DNA of 64,000 nt. It comes from Polaribacter sp. Hel_I_88. GTDB lineage: Bacteria > Bacteroidota > Bacteroidia > Flavobacteriales > Flavobacteriaceae. A program made the translations under genes and the position numbers. Within the stretch, counting starts at the first letter, position 1. Each line of letters begins with the position of its first letter. The stretch covers positions 3,544,001-3,608,000 of the forward strand of contig NZ_JHZZ01000001.1 of assembly GCF_000687935.1 (NCBI RefSeq). Reading direction: 5' to 3'. Below are positions 7,799 to 15,574 of this stretch, in pieces. The notes beneath the pieces were generated by a model, which worked only from the letters and a program-made list of their open reading frames with translations, was not told the origin of the DNA and searched no databases.

Positions 7799-8887
7799 AT
7801 GATTACACAAGACCAACTTAAAGATATTGCTATTAGAATTGAGAAACTAAAAGGTTATTTAGAAATCGAAAAAAAACTCATAGAAATAGCCAATGAAGAA
7901 GAAAAAACGGTAGATCCTAATTTTTGGAACGATCCAAAAGCTGCTGAATTGTTAATGAAAGAGCTCCGTTTTAAAAAGAAATGGGTAGACGATTACAACC
8001 AAATAATTCGTTTAAATGAAGATTTAAATGTGTTTTACGATTTTTATAAAGAAGGTGAAGCAGAAGCAGAAGATGTAGAAAATCAATATGAAAAAACGAG
8101 TACATTTTTAGAAGATATTGAGTTTAAAAATATGCTTTCAGAAGAAGGCGATTCTTTATCTGCAACCATACAAATTACTGCTGGGGCTGGAGGAACAGAA
8201 AGTTGCGACTGGGTAGAAATGCTTTCTAGAATGTACACAATGTGGGCAGAAAAGCAAGGTTTTAAACTAAAAACACTCAATTATCAAGCAGGAGATGTTG
8301 TGGGTATCAAAACAATTACTATTGAAATTGAAGGCGATTATGCTTTTGGTTGGCTAAAAGGGGAAAATGGTGTACATAGATTGGTGCGTATTTCACCTTT
8401 CGATTCCAATGCAAAACGCCATACAACATTTGGATCTGTATATGTTTTTCCTGTGGCAGATGACTCCATTGAAATTGACATAAATCCTGCTGATGTAGAA
8501 ATTGTTACTGCACGTTCAAGTGGAGCTGGAGGACAAAATGTGAATAAAGTTGAGACAAAAGTTCAGTTAACTCACAAACCCTCAGGTATTCAGATTTCTT
8601 GTTCAAACTCACGTTCTCAGCATGACAATAGAGCAACTGCCATGAAAATGCTAAAGTCTCAATTGTACGAAATTGAATTGCAAAAACAACAAGCTGCTAG
8701 AGATGAAATTGAATCTGGCAAATTAAAAAACGAATGGGGAAGTCAAATAAGAAATTACGTAATGCATCCTTATAAATTAGTAAAAGATGTTAGAACAGGC
8801 CACGAAACTGGCAATGTAGATAATGTTATGAATGGCGATATCAATCCGTTTTTAAAAGCTTATTTAATGTTGAATGGGCAGAAATAG
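7799..8887 (+). CDS. prfB: Peptide chain release factor 2 (RF2)
   Basis: Terminates translation at UGA and UAA codons on the ribosome. The 362-residue protein has an N-terminal helical domain, the SPF stop-codon-recognition tripeptide at 199-201 ([14 protein letters not shown]) and the GGQ peptidyl-hydrolysis motif at 244-246 ([14 protein letters not shown]), so both key sites are intact and the SPF tripeptide marks RF2 rather than RF1. The autoregulatory +1 frameshift found in many prfB genes is absent: the equivalent region reads AAA GGT TAT TTA GAA in one uninterrupted frame, with no in-frame TGA. ATG at 7799 is the only sensible start and has no Shine-Dalgarno sequence. Confidence 0.97.
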   Translation: MITQDQLKDIAIRIEKLKGYLEIEKKLIEIANEEEKTVDPNFWNDPKAAELLMKELRFKKKWVDDYNQIIRLNEDLNVFYDFYKEGEAEAEDVENQYEKTSTFLEDIEFKNMLSEEGDSLSATIQITAGAGGTESCDWVEMLSRMYTMWAEKQGFKLKTLNYQAGDVVGIKTITIEIEGDYAFGWLKGENGVHRLVRISPFDSNAKRHTTFGSVYVFPVADDSIEIDINPADVEIVTARSSGAGGQNVNKVETKVQLTHKPSGIQISCSNSRSQHDNRATAMKMLKSQLYEIELQKQQAARDEIESGKLKNEWGSQIRNYVMHPYKLVKDVRTGHETGNVDNVMNGDINPFLKAYLMLNGQK

Positions 8888-8972
8888 AGGCCTATACTAG
8901 CCTTCCCAAAGGGAAGAAACTCTAATCTTTGTGGAATTTTTTTAAAAACGCAATAATTAAATCGATTACAAA
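8888..8972. repeat. Short palindromic repeat remnant between prfB and arsC-like gene
   Basis: CTTCCCAAAGGGAAG at 8899-8913 is a palindrome. It is closely related to CTCCCTTTGGGAG at 8994-9006, which lies inside the first codons of the next gene. The pair looks like one small repeat family inserted on either side of the gene start. Confidence 0.45.
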
Positions 8973-9353
8973 ATGACTAAAACTAAAGATATTCTCCCTT
9001 TGGGAGAAAGGGGGCTTTTAATATTCCACAATCCAAGATGCAGAAAATCTAGAGAAGGTTTACAGATTTTAGAAAATTCTGGTCAAGAATTCGAAATTGT
9101 AAAATATTTAGAAGATGTTCCATCAGAAACAGAACTGAAAGAAATCATAGAAATACTAGAAATCTTCCCAATTCAATTAATAAGAAAAACAGAGAAAATC
9201 TGGAAAGAAGAATATAAAGGAAAAGAACTTTCGGATTCAGAAATCATCAAAGCAATGGTTCAAAATCCTAAATTAATAGAAAGACCAATTGTCATTAATC
9301 ATGATAAAGCAGTTATTGGAAGACCTCCTGAAAATATAAAGTCAATTTTATAA
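8973..9353 (+). CDS. ArsC/Spx-family reductase (arsenate-reductase-like) with repeat-derived N-terminal extension
   Basis: A thioredoxin-fold protein of the glutaredoxin-dependent arsenate reductase family. The core starts at about residue 15: LLIFHNPRCRKSREGLQILE, with the catalytic Cys23 in the NPRC loop. RPIVINHDKAVIGRPPE (about 103-119) keeps the Arg-Pro-Ile and GRPPE elements of the family. The usual N-terminus would be M-x-x-I-F-H-N-P; here fourteen extra residues (MTKTKDILPLGERG) come from a palindromic repeat that reads through in frame. The last residues (ENIKSIL) also differ from the usual ENVLELL, and a fragment of that usual tail survives downstream at 9445-9486. Arsenate reduction is not proven; many homologues have unknown substrates. 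Confidence 0.82.
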   Translation: MTKTKDILPLGERGLLIFHNPRCRKSREGLQILENSGQEFEIVKYLEDVPSETELKEIIEILEIFPIQLIRKTEKIWKEEYKGKELSDSEIIKAMVQNPKLIERPIVINHDKAVIGRPPENIKSIL

Positions 9354-9401
9354 ATTTAAAATTACTTTTTCAAAAGTATGAGTTTCTTCCCGAGTTTATA
9401 T

Positions 9402-9417
9402 TGAGCGTAGTCGAAAT
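9402..9417. repeat. GAGCGTAGTCGAA-type intergenic repeat
   Basis: TGAGCGTAGTCGAAAT at 9402-9417 matches the core of the inverted repeat at 21529-21604 (GAGCGCAATCGAA and TTCGAGCGCAGTCGAG). This short motif is frequent between flavobacterial genes, from memory. Here it lies between the arsC-like gene and its detached tail fragment. Confidence 0.5.
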
Positions 9418-9444
9418 AGGAAGATTAAGATAGGATTCAAAGAA

Positions 9445-9486
9445 ATTATGGGCAAATCTCCAGAAAATATTTTAGAATTGCTCTAA
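9445..9486 (+). pseudogene. Detached C-terminal tail of an arsC-like gene
   Basis: The frame starting at 9445 reads I-M-G-K-S-P-E-N-I-L-E-L-L-stop. It aligns with the C-terminus of the preceding gene (V-I-G-R-P-P-E-N-I-K-S-I-L-stop) and resembles the standard family ending even more closely. It has no start codon or upstream coding sequence, so it is a remnant left by duplication or insertion. Confidence 0.55.
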
Positions 9487-9584
9487 ATAACTTCACCGAA
9501 TTTTGTTTAACTTATTTTTAACTTATTTAGACTAAACTTAAAAGGACATTTGTAGTCTTACATTAAATCTTAAATTAAAAAGTT

Positions 9585-12050
9585 TTGACTAAACAAATAT
9601 CTATTTTTATTTTTTGCCTTTTTTCGGCATCAGTTTTATTTTCTCAAATGGCAATGCCAATTAAAGAAATTTCTATTACAGGAAAAGTAGTAGACTCAAA
9701 ATCAAACCAACCCTTAGAGTACGCAACCATTGTGTTAAAAAACACGGATACTCAAAAAATTTCTGGAGGAATTACAGATATGGAAGGTAAGTTTGATATT
9801 AAAACTCCAACAGGAAATTATGAAATTAGTGTAGAATTTATTTCTTTCAATTCTAAAAAATATCCCAAACAAAATATTACTAGTGATTTAGATTTAGGAA
9901 CTATAAAGTTATCTGAAGACTCAAAGGCTTTAGATGAAGTCGTTATTATCGCAGAAAAAACAACGGTTGATATTCGCTTAGATAAAAAAGTTTTTAATAT
10001 TGGTAAAGATTTATCAATTAGAGGTGGTAATGCAAGCGACGTTTTAGGAAACGTACCTTCTGTGCAAGTAGATGTTGAAGGAGCAGTTAGTTTGCGTGGA
10101 AACGAAAACGTAACCATTTTAATTGATGGAAGACCAAGTGCATTAGTGGGTATGAATGGTGCAGAAGCATTAAGACAAATTCCAGCTGAAGCAATAGAAA
10201 AGGTAGAAGTTATTACCTCTCCATCTGCAAGATATGATGCTGAAGGAACAGCTGGTATTTTAAACATCATTTTAAGAAAAAATAAATTAACAGGTTTTAA
10301 CGGTTCTGTTCAGTTAGATTTAGGATATCCTGCAAGAGTAGGTACTGCTTTTAACGCAAACTGGAGAACAGAAAAATGGAATCTTTTTACAAACACTGGT
10401 TTTAGATATAATGAAACTCCAGGAAATGCTTTTTCAGATTCTGATTATCTCTCTTCTTCTACTCAAAATGCAAAAGTTGTTGAACAAAGAAATTTTGACA
10501 GGTTAGGAAGATCAATATTTACAAGTTTTGGAGCAGAATATTATCTAACTGAAAAATCAAGTATTATTGGAAATATAATATTTAGCAAAGGAAATGATGA
10601 TGATGTGAATACGAATGATATTCAAAGATTTAACGCTCAGGGAGGTATTAACGAAGCTACTTTTAGAACAGAAGGTGAAGGAGAAGATGAGCAAAGAGTA
10701 CAATATACCTTAGATTATGTAAATAATTTTGATGATACTGGTAAAAAATTATCAATCAACTTACAATATTCTACAGAAGCAGAAGACAAATTAAATAATA
10801 TTACAGAAGTAGACACACAAGCAAATCTTTTAAACGATTTAGAATTGGTTTTAGAAGATCAAGATGAAAATAGTGGTTTATTACAAATAGATTATGTGCA
10901 TCCTGTTGGAGAAGATATTCAGTTTGAAGCAGGTTATAGAGGTAATTATAGAGATATTTTTAATAGTTTTTATTTAGCAGAAAGACAAACTTTTCCTGAT
11001 GGAGAACTAATACCAGATGCTGGTTTAAATAATTCATTTAATTACGAAGAATTTGTAAATGCTGCCTATTTTCAATATGGTCAAAAATTTAATAAAATTT
11101 CATTGTTAGCAGGTTTACGTTATGAATACACAAACATAGAAATTGTACAACAAACATCTACAACCAATGATGAAAGATCGTATGGAAACTTATTCCCAAC
11201 TATTAACGTTGGCTACGAATTAAATGATAGTGAAAGTTTTACAATAGGGTATAATAAAAGAATTAGAAGACCAAGAGGAAGAAGTTTAAATCCTTTTCCA
11301 AGCAGATCTAGTGAAAGTAATATTTACAGTGGTAATGTAGATTTAAATCCTGTAATTACAGATGCAGTAGATTTAGGGTATTTAAAACGTTGGGATAAAT
11401 TTACATTAAGTACTTCAATTTACTATAATATTAGTAATGATAATTGGGAACGAATTCAAGAAAATACAGGAGAAATTACAGATAATGGAGATCCAATAAC
11501 AAGAAGGTTTCCAGTAAACTTGTCTACAGAAGAAAGATTAGGTTTTGAATTTACCTTAAACTACAGACCTTTTAAAGTTTGGAACATCAATAGTGATTTT
11601 AATTTATTTCATGTAACAACTGATGGAGATTACACAAGTCCAACTACCAATGTTACACAAAGTTTCGACTTTGAAAACACTGCATTTTTTATACGATTGA
11701 ATCAAAAAATAACATTGCCTTCTAAAATCGATTTACAAATTAACTCAAATTATAGAGGTCCTAATAGAAATGCGCAAACAGAAAGTCAAGGTGTTTTTAG
11801 TATGAATCTTGCTGCAAGTAAAGATATTTTAAAAGAAAAAGCATCTATTAGTTTAAATTTTAGCGATGTTTTTAACAGCTCAATTAGTAGAAGAACTACA
11901 AATTTACCAGGTTTTTTAGATCAATATTCAGAGTTTCAATGGAGAGAACCACAAGTTAGAGTAAGTTTTGTATATCGTTTTAATCAAAAGAAAAAAGAAA
12001 TTAGAGAAAACAGAGAAGATATTGGTGGTGGAGAAGATTATGAAGGATAG
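9585..12050 (+). CDS. TonB-dependent receptor with carboxypeptidase-like regulatory domain
   Basis: An 821-residue outer-membrane transporter. The start is TTG at 9585: it gives a proper signal peptide (residues 1-20, ending in VLFSQ), whereas the first in-frame ATG would remove it. Residues about 28-110 form a CarboxypepD_reg-like domain (ITGKVVDSKSNQPLEYATIV). Residues about 120-220 form the plug, with DVLGNVPSVQVDVEGAVSLR and ILIDGRPSALVG. The remainder is a beta-barrel of the outer membrane protein beta-barrel type. The C-terminus has an acidic tail after the last strand (REDIGGGEDYEG). No SusD partner is present, so it is not a polysaccharide-utilisation SusC. The substrate is unknown. 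Confidence 0.88.
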   Translation: MTKQISIFIFCLFSASVLFSQMAMPIKEISITGKVVDSKSNQPLEYATIVLKNTDTQKISGGITDMEGKFDIKTPTGNYEISVEFISFNSKKYPKQNITSDLDLGTIKLSEDSKALDEVVIIAEKTTVDIRLDKKVFNIGKDLSIRGGNASDVLGNVPSVQVDVEGAVSLRGNENVTILIDGRPSALVGMNGAEALRQIPAEAIEKVEVITSPSARYDAEGTAGILNIILRKNKLTGFNGSVQLDLGYPARVGTAFNANWRTEKWNLFTNTGFRYNETPGNAFSDSDYLSSSTQNAKVVEQRNFDRLGRSIFTSFGAEYYLTEKSSIIGNIIFSKGNDDDVNTNDIQRFNAQGGINEATFRTEGEGEDEQRVQYTLDYVNNFDDTGKKLSINLQYSTEAEDKLNNITEVDTQANLLNDLELVLEDQDENSGLLQIDYVHPVGEDIQFEAGYRGNYRDIFNSFYLAERQTFPDGELIPDAGLNNSFNYEEFVNAAYFQYGQKFNKISLLAGLRYEYTNIEIVQQTSTTNDERSYGNLFPTINVGYELNDSESFTIGYNKRIRRPRGRSLNPFPSRSSESNIYSGNVDLNPVITDAVDLGYLKRWDKFTLSTSIYYNISNDNWERIQENTGEITDNGDPITRRFPVNLSTEERLGFEFTLNYRPFKVWNINSDFNLFHVTTDGDYTSPTTNVTQSFDFENTAFFIRLNQKITLPSKIDLQINSNYRGPNRNAQTESQGVFSMNLAASKDILKEKASISLNFSDVFNSSISRRTTNLPGFLDQYSEFQWREPQVRVSFVYRFNQKKKEIRENREDIGGGEDYEG

Positions 12051-12051
12051 T

Positions 12052-12130
12052 CTTTGGGCGTTTTAACAGGCTTTCCATTATATCTTTTTTCCGAAAAAGA
12101 AAAAAGGATGCCATTTCAATCCTTAACGCA
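12052..12130. repeat. Long flavobacterial intergenic repeat, copy 1 (GGGCGT...TAACGCA type)
   Basis: It starts TTTGGGCGTTTT, contains AGGCTTTCC, a hairpin of TCTTTTTTCC against AAAAAAGGA, then GGATGCCATTTCAATCC, and ends TTAACGCA. A degenerate second copy with the same start and end lies at 63699-63790. It directly follows the TonB receptor stop and precedes its terminator, so it lies in the 3' untranslated region. Confidence 0.6.
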
Positions 12131-12144
12131 CTTACTCAAACTTA

Positions 12145-12179
12145 TAAAAAACTCGTTCAAATTTTTGAACGAGTTTTTT
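12145..12179 (+). terminator. Rho-independent terminator of the TonB receptor gene
   Basis: ACTCGTTCAA and TTGAACGAGT form a 10-bp stem with a short ATTT-containing loop, followed by a T tract. The same stem sequence is reused 210 bp further on. Confidence 0.85.
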
Positions 12180-12355
12180 GTGTTTTATGGAATTGATATT
12201 TTAATTCTCAGCTCTATCAAAATTTGTATTAAATACAATATTGATAATTTTATCAACCTTTCATATTAAAATAAATAACAAATAATTTAACTTCTCAATT
12301 ACTAGCACCTTTTAAGTTAACTTATTGTTCACGAAATAATTTTTCAAATTAATAC

Positions 12356-12393
12356 CATAAAAAAACTCGTTCAATTCCTTGAACGAGTTTTAT
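12356..12393 (-). terminator. Terminator of the 57-residue membrane protein gene (bidirectional hairpin)
   Basis: ACTCGTTCAA and TTGAACGAGT again form a stem. On the minus strand it is followed by a run of seven T, 21 bp beyond the stop of the small gene. Between the two hairpins (12180-12355) no gene or feature is visible. Confidence 0.75.
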
Positions 12394-12413
12394 ATAAAAA
12401 TATATTTTAAAAA

Positions 12414-12587
12414 CTACTTTCCTTCAGCAGCTTCTTTTGCTTCTTTCTTTAATTTAAAGTTTTCCCAAATTGTTCCTCCAATCCAATAAGGAACTACAAA
12501 AGTTAATAAGAATATTAACAACCAAAAACCAGCTGTAAAAATAAACATGAATAAAACTAATCCTGAAAATTGAGAAAAATCTAACAT
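12414..12587 (-). CDS. Small membrane protein (57 residues), unknown function
   Basis: A short gene encoding MLDFSQFSGLVLFMFIFT and then a second hydrophobic stretch WLLIFLLTFVVPYW, which together make one long or two short membrane segments at residues about 9-35. After IGGTIWENF comes a basic and then Ala/Glu-rich cytoplasmic tail (KLKKEAKEAAEGK). It is complete with ATG and TAG and is followed by its own terminator, which argues for a real gene. Its start is 156 bp from the divergent fumC start. I recognise no family. Composition and coding pattern match the neighbours. Confidence 0.68.
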   Translation of the reverse strand: MLDFSQFSGLVLFMFIFTAGFWLLIFLLTFVVPYWIGGTIWENFKLKKEAKEAAEGK

Positions 12588-12743
12588 TGTTGAAAATTTG
12601 TAAATATTATGTTACAAAAATAACACATATTTTCAAATTGTGCGAATAAATTAAAAAAACTTTTAACAGGATTTATACAAAACTGTTTATCTGTAATCAT
12701 TTTAGATTGTGTAAATTTGTTACTCTTAAAAAACATCCAAAAA

Positions 12744-14144
12744 ATGACAAAATACAGAATAGAAAAAGACACAATGGGTAACGTAAATGTGCCAGCAGAT
12801 AAATATTGGGGAGCACAAACAGAACGTTCTAGAAATAATTTTAAAATTGGTGCAGCAAGTTCTATGCCTTTAGAAATTGTATATGGTTTTGCGTATCTAA
12901 AAAAAGCAGCTGCATATACAAATTGTGAATTGGGTGTTTTATCATCAGAAAAAAGAGATTTAATTGCACAAGTTTGTGATGAAATCTTAGCTGGTAAACA
13001 TGATGATCAATTTCCTTTGGTAATTTGGCAAACAGGTTCAGGTACGCAATCTAACATGAATGTGAATGAAGTGATTGCAAACAGAGCTCATGAAATTGCT
13101 GGAAAAACAATTGGTGAAGGAGATAAAACCATTCAACCAAATGATGATGTAAATAAATCTCAATCATCAAATGATACTTTTCCAACAGGAATGCACATTG
13201 CAGCTTACAAGAAAATTGTAGAAAATACAATTCCTGGAATTACGCAATTAAGAGATACCTTAAAAGCAAAATCAGAGGCATTTGCTGATGTTGTAAAAAT
13301 AGGACGTACGCATTTAATGGATGCTACTCCCCTAACCTTAGGTCAAGAATTTTCTGGGTATGTTTCTCAATTAAACTTTGGTTTAAAAGCACTAGATAAC
13401 ACGTTAGAGCATTTAAGTCAATTAGCGTTAGGAGGAACTGCAGTTGGTACAGGTTTAAATACGCCAAAAGGGTATGATGTTTTAGTGGCAAAATATATTG
13501 CAGAATTTACAGGAATGCCATTCATAACAGCAGAAAATAAATTTGAAGCGTTAGCTGCTCATGATGCTTTAGTTGAAACGCATGGAGCCTTAAAACAAAT
13601 AGCAGTTTCATTAAATAAAATTGCAAACGATATTAGAATGATGGCTTCTGGACCAAGATCTGGAATTGGAGAAATTATTATTCCTGCAAACGAACCTGGT
13701 TCATCTATTATGCCTGGAAAAGTAAATCCTACACAAGCAGAAGCTATTACAATGGTTTGCGCACAAGTTATGGGTAATGATGTTGCTGTTACAGTTGGTG
13801 GCACTCAAGGGCATTATGAATTAAACGTTTTTAAACCAATGATGGCTGCAAACGTGTTAGAATCTGCGCAATTAATTGGAGATGCTTGTAGATCTTTTGA
13901 TGAAAATTGTGCTGCTGGTATTGAACCAAACAGAACTAGAATTACAGAGTTGGTGAACAATTCCTTAATGTTAGTAACTGCTTTAAATACCAAAATTGGG
14001 TATTATAAAGCTGCAGAAATTGCAAACACTGCTCATGAAAATGGAACAACTTTAAAACATGAAGCTGTACGTTTAGGGTACGTTACTCCAGAAGAATATG
14101 ATGCTTGGGTAAAACCAGAAGAAATGACAGGAAGTTTGAAATAG
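12744..14144 (+). CDS. fumC: Class II fumarate hydratase
   Basis: Converts fumarate to L-malate in the citric acid cycle, cytoplasmic homotetramer. The 466-residue protein starts at ATG 12744 ([17 protein letters not shown]); an upstream TTG adds nine unconserved residues. It has [14 protein letters not shown] near residue 97-110, [10 protein letters not shown] near 187-196 and the superfamily signature [11 protein letters not shown] at 319-329, which carries the catalytic serine loop. Length and all three conserved regions are normal. TAAATTTG at 12712-12719 could be its -7 promoter element, although no clear -33 element is present. A terminator follows. Confidence 0.97.
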   Translation: MTKYRIEKDTMGNVNVPADKYWGAQTERSRNNFKIGAASSMPLEIVYGFAYLKKAAAYTNCELGVLSSEKRDLIAQVCDEILAGKHDDQFPLVIWQTGSGTQSNMNVNEVIANRAHEIAGKTIGEGDKTIQPNDDVNKSQSSNDTFPTGMHIAAYKKIVENTIPGITQLRDTLKAKSEAFADVVKIGRTHLMDATPLTLGQEFSGYVSQLNFGLKALDNTLEHLSQLALGGTAVGTGLNTPKGYDVLVAKYIAEFTGMPFITAENKFEALAAHDALVETHGALKQIAVSLNKIANDIRMMASGPRSGIGEIIIPANEPGSSIMPGKVNPTQAEAITMVCAQVMGNDVAVTVGGTQGHYELNVFKPMMAANVLESAQLIGDACRSFDENCAAGIEPNRTRITELVNNSLMLVTALNTKIGYYKAAEIANTAHENGTTLKHEAVRLGYVTPEEYDAWVKPEEMTGSLK

Positions 14145-14167
14145 ACTTTAATAATATAAATTATAGA

Positions 14168-14198
14168 AAAGCTGTAATTAACTTTACAGCTTTTTTTT
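14168..14198 (+). terminator. Terminator of fumC
   Basis: AAAGCTGTAA and TTTACAGCTTT form a stem with a five-base loop, followed by eight T. It lies 24 bp after the fumC stop and 16 bp before guaD, so guaD needs its own start or read-through. Confidence 0.85.
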
Positions 14199-14213
14199 AA
14201 CTTAAAAAATAAT

Positions 14214-14687
14214 ATGAGTAAACACAAAGAATTTATGAGTGAAGCAGTAAAGGCTGCTTTAAAAGGAATGAGTAATAATGAAGGAGGTCCTTTTGGATGT
14301 ATCGTTGTAAAAGATGGAGAAATTATTGGTCGTGGAAATAACAAAGTTACATCTACAAACGATCCTACAGCACATGCAGAAGTTACTGCTATTAGAGATG
14401 CTTGTAAAAATGTTGGCTCTTTTCAGTTAGATGGTTGTATAATTTATACTTCTTGCGAACCTTGTCCTATGTGTTTAGGCGCAATTTATTGGGCAAGACC
14501 AGACAAAGTGTATTATGGAAGCAATCAACAAGATGCAGCAGATATTGGTTTTGATGACGAATTTATTTACAAAGAAATTCCATTGCCTTACGAAAAAAGA
14601 AGCATTCCTTTTGAACAAGTTGGACGAGAAATTGCTCTAGAACCTTTTCAAAAATGGTCTGAAAAACGAGACAAAATTGAATATTAA
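14214..14687 (+). CDS. guaD: Guanine deaminase (CDA superfamily)
   Basis: Deaminates guanine to xanthine in purine salvage. The 157-residue zinc enzyme has H54-A-E56 (zinc ligand and catalytic glutamate) and P83-C84-P-M-C87 (two zinc ligands). The C-terminal part, DAADIGFDDEFIYKEIPLPY and RSIPFEQVGREIALEPFQKW, is characteristic of GuaD and separates it from the tRNA adenosine deaminase TadA, which shares the zinc motifs. The gene is monocistronic, flanked by terminators on both sides. The substrate call is by family resemblance. Confidence 0.88.
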   Translation: MSKHKEFMSEAVKAALKGMSNNEGGPFGCIVVKDGEIIGRGNNKVTSTNDPTAHAEVTAIRDACKNVGSFQLDGCIIYTSCEPCPMCLGAIYWARPDKVYYGSNQQDAADIGFDDEFIYKEIPLPYEKRSIPFEQVGREIALEPFQKWSEKRDKIEY

Positions 14688-14692
14688 TAACT

Positions 14693-14725
14693 AAAATCCT
14701 AATGTAAAAATTAGGATTTTTTCTT
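14693..14725 (+). terminator. Terminator of guaD
   Basis: AAAATCCTAAT and ATTAGGATTTT form an 11-bp stem with a short A-rich loop, followed by a T-rich run, 6 bp after the stop codon. Confidence 0.85.
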
Positions 14726-14794
14726 TAAAACATATCTTCAATTTTATTTTATACATCTATAAAAACAGTATTTTTGTTTTTTTAAAGAAAGCAT

Positions 14795-15568
14795 ATGACG
14801 TTGACAGATTTTACCCCAATTATCGAAACCATAGAAGAAGCGTATGAAATTCCACATTTAAACGCCACAAGAAGAATTTCTGCACTTTTACCCCACGATT
14901 ATTACAAAACAGACAAAAGATATCCTGTTTTGTACTTACAAGATGGCCAAAATTTATTCAACCCAATGTCTCAGTATGGAGATTGGGCAATCGATAAATC
15001 TTTAGCTAAACTAGCTGAACATGGAGAAGCAGATATTATTATTATTGCCATAAATCATGGAGAAAAAGAACGCATAAATGAATACTTACCTTATTATCAT
15101 CCACGTTTTGGACAAGGAAAAGGCACATTTTACATTCAGTTTATGACAGAAAAATTAATTCCATACATCAACGAAAAATACAGAACACTTACCGATTTTG
15201 AAAACACAGGAATTGGAGGCAGTTCTATGGGTGGATTAATAAGTTTACATGCAGGTTTATCTAATCCAGGAACTTTTGGGAAATTGATGATTTTTTCACC
15301 AAGTTTATGGATTTCAAGAAAAATTTATAAAAGCACTAACAGTTTTGCTCCACTAGAAAAAGCTAAAATTTATTTATATTCTGGAGGAAAAGAAAGTGAA
15401 GAACATTTGCCAAACGCAATTGAACTTGGCAACATTATCAATCAAAAAATGGGGAAAGGTCATCAGATAGATTTCCATTTTTCTATTAATGATGAAGGAA
15501 ATCACTCAGAAGTACATTGGCGCAAAGAATTCCCAAAAGCCATACAATGGCTTTTTTATAACAAATAA
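14795..15568 (+). CDS. Alpha/beta-hydrolase, esterase (EstD/Fes-like)
   Basis: A 257-residue cytoplasmic hydrolase of the putative esterase family. The nucleophile elbow is G141-G-S-S144-M-G-G. YPVLYLQDGQNLFNP at 43-57 is the oxyanion-side segment, and the late histidine probably lies in GNHSEVHWRKEFPKAI. No signal peptide is visible. It is the first gene of a three-gene plus-strand run, 6 bp ahead of an M17 aminopeptidase, then an ATP-grasp enzyme. A second, different esterase belongs to the facing operon. Family members cleave siderophore esters, thioesters or other small esters; the substrate here is unknown, though a role in releasing or trimming an amide-linked product fits the locus. 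Confidence 0.8.
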   Translation: MTLTDFTPIIETIEEAYEIPHLNATRRISALLPHDYYKTDKRYPVLYLQDGQNLFNPMSQYGDWAIDKSLAKLAEHGEADIIIIAINHGEKERINEYLPYYHPRFGQGKGTFYIQFMTEKLIPYINEKYRTLTDFENTGIGGSSMGGLISLHAGLSNPGTFGKLMIFSPSLWISRKIYKSTNSFAPLEKAKIYLYSGGKESEEHLPNAIELGNIINQKMGKGHQIDFHFSINDEGNHSEVHWRKEFPKAIQWLFYNK

Positions 15569-15574
15569 ACTAAG

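Noticed and set aside
9818-10270. 150-residue open frame antisense to the TonB receptor
   Set aside because: It lies opposite conserved regulatory and plug domains and shows no features of its own.
12054-12269. Possible 71-residue gene after the TonB receptor
   Set aside because: It runs through the long intergenic repeat and the terminator hairpin and resembles no protein.
14214-14687. tRNA adenosine deaminase TadA
   Set aside because: Zinc motifs are shared, but the C-terminal DAADIGFDDEFIYKE region is that of guanine deaminase.
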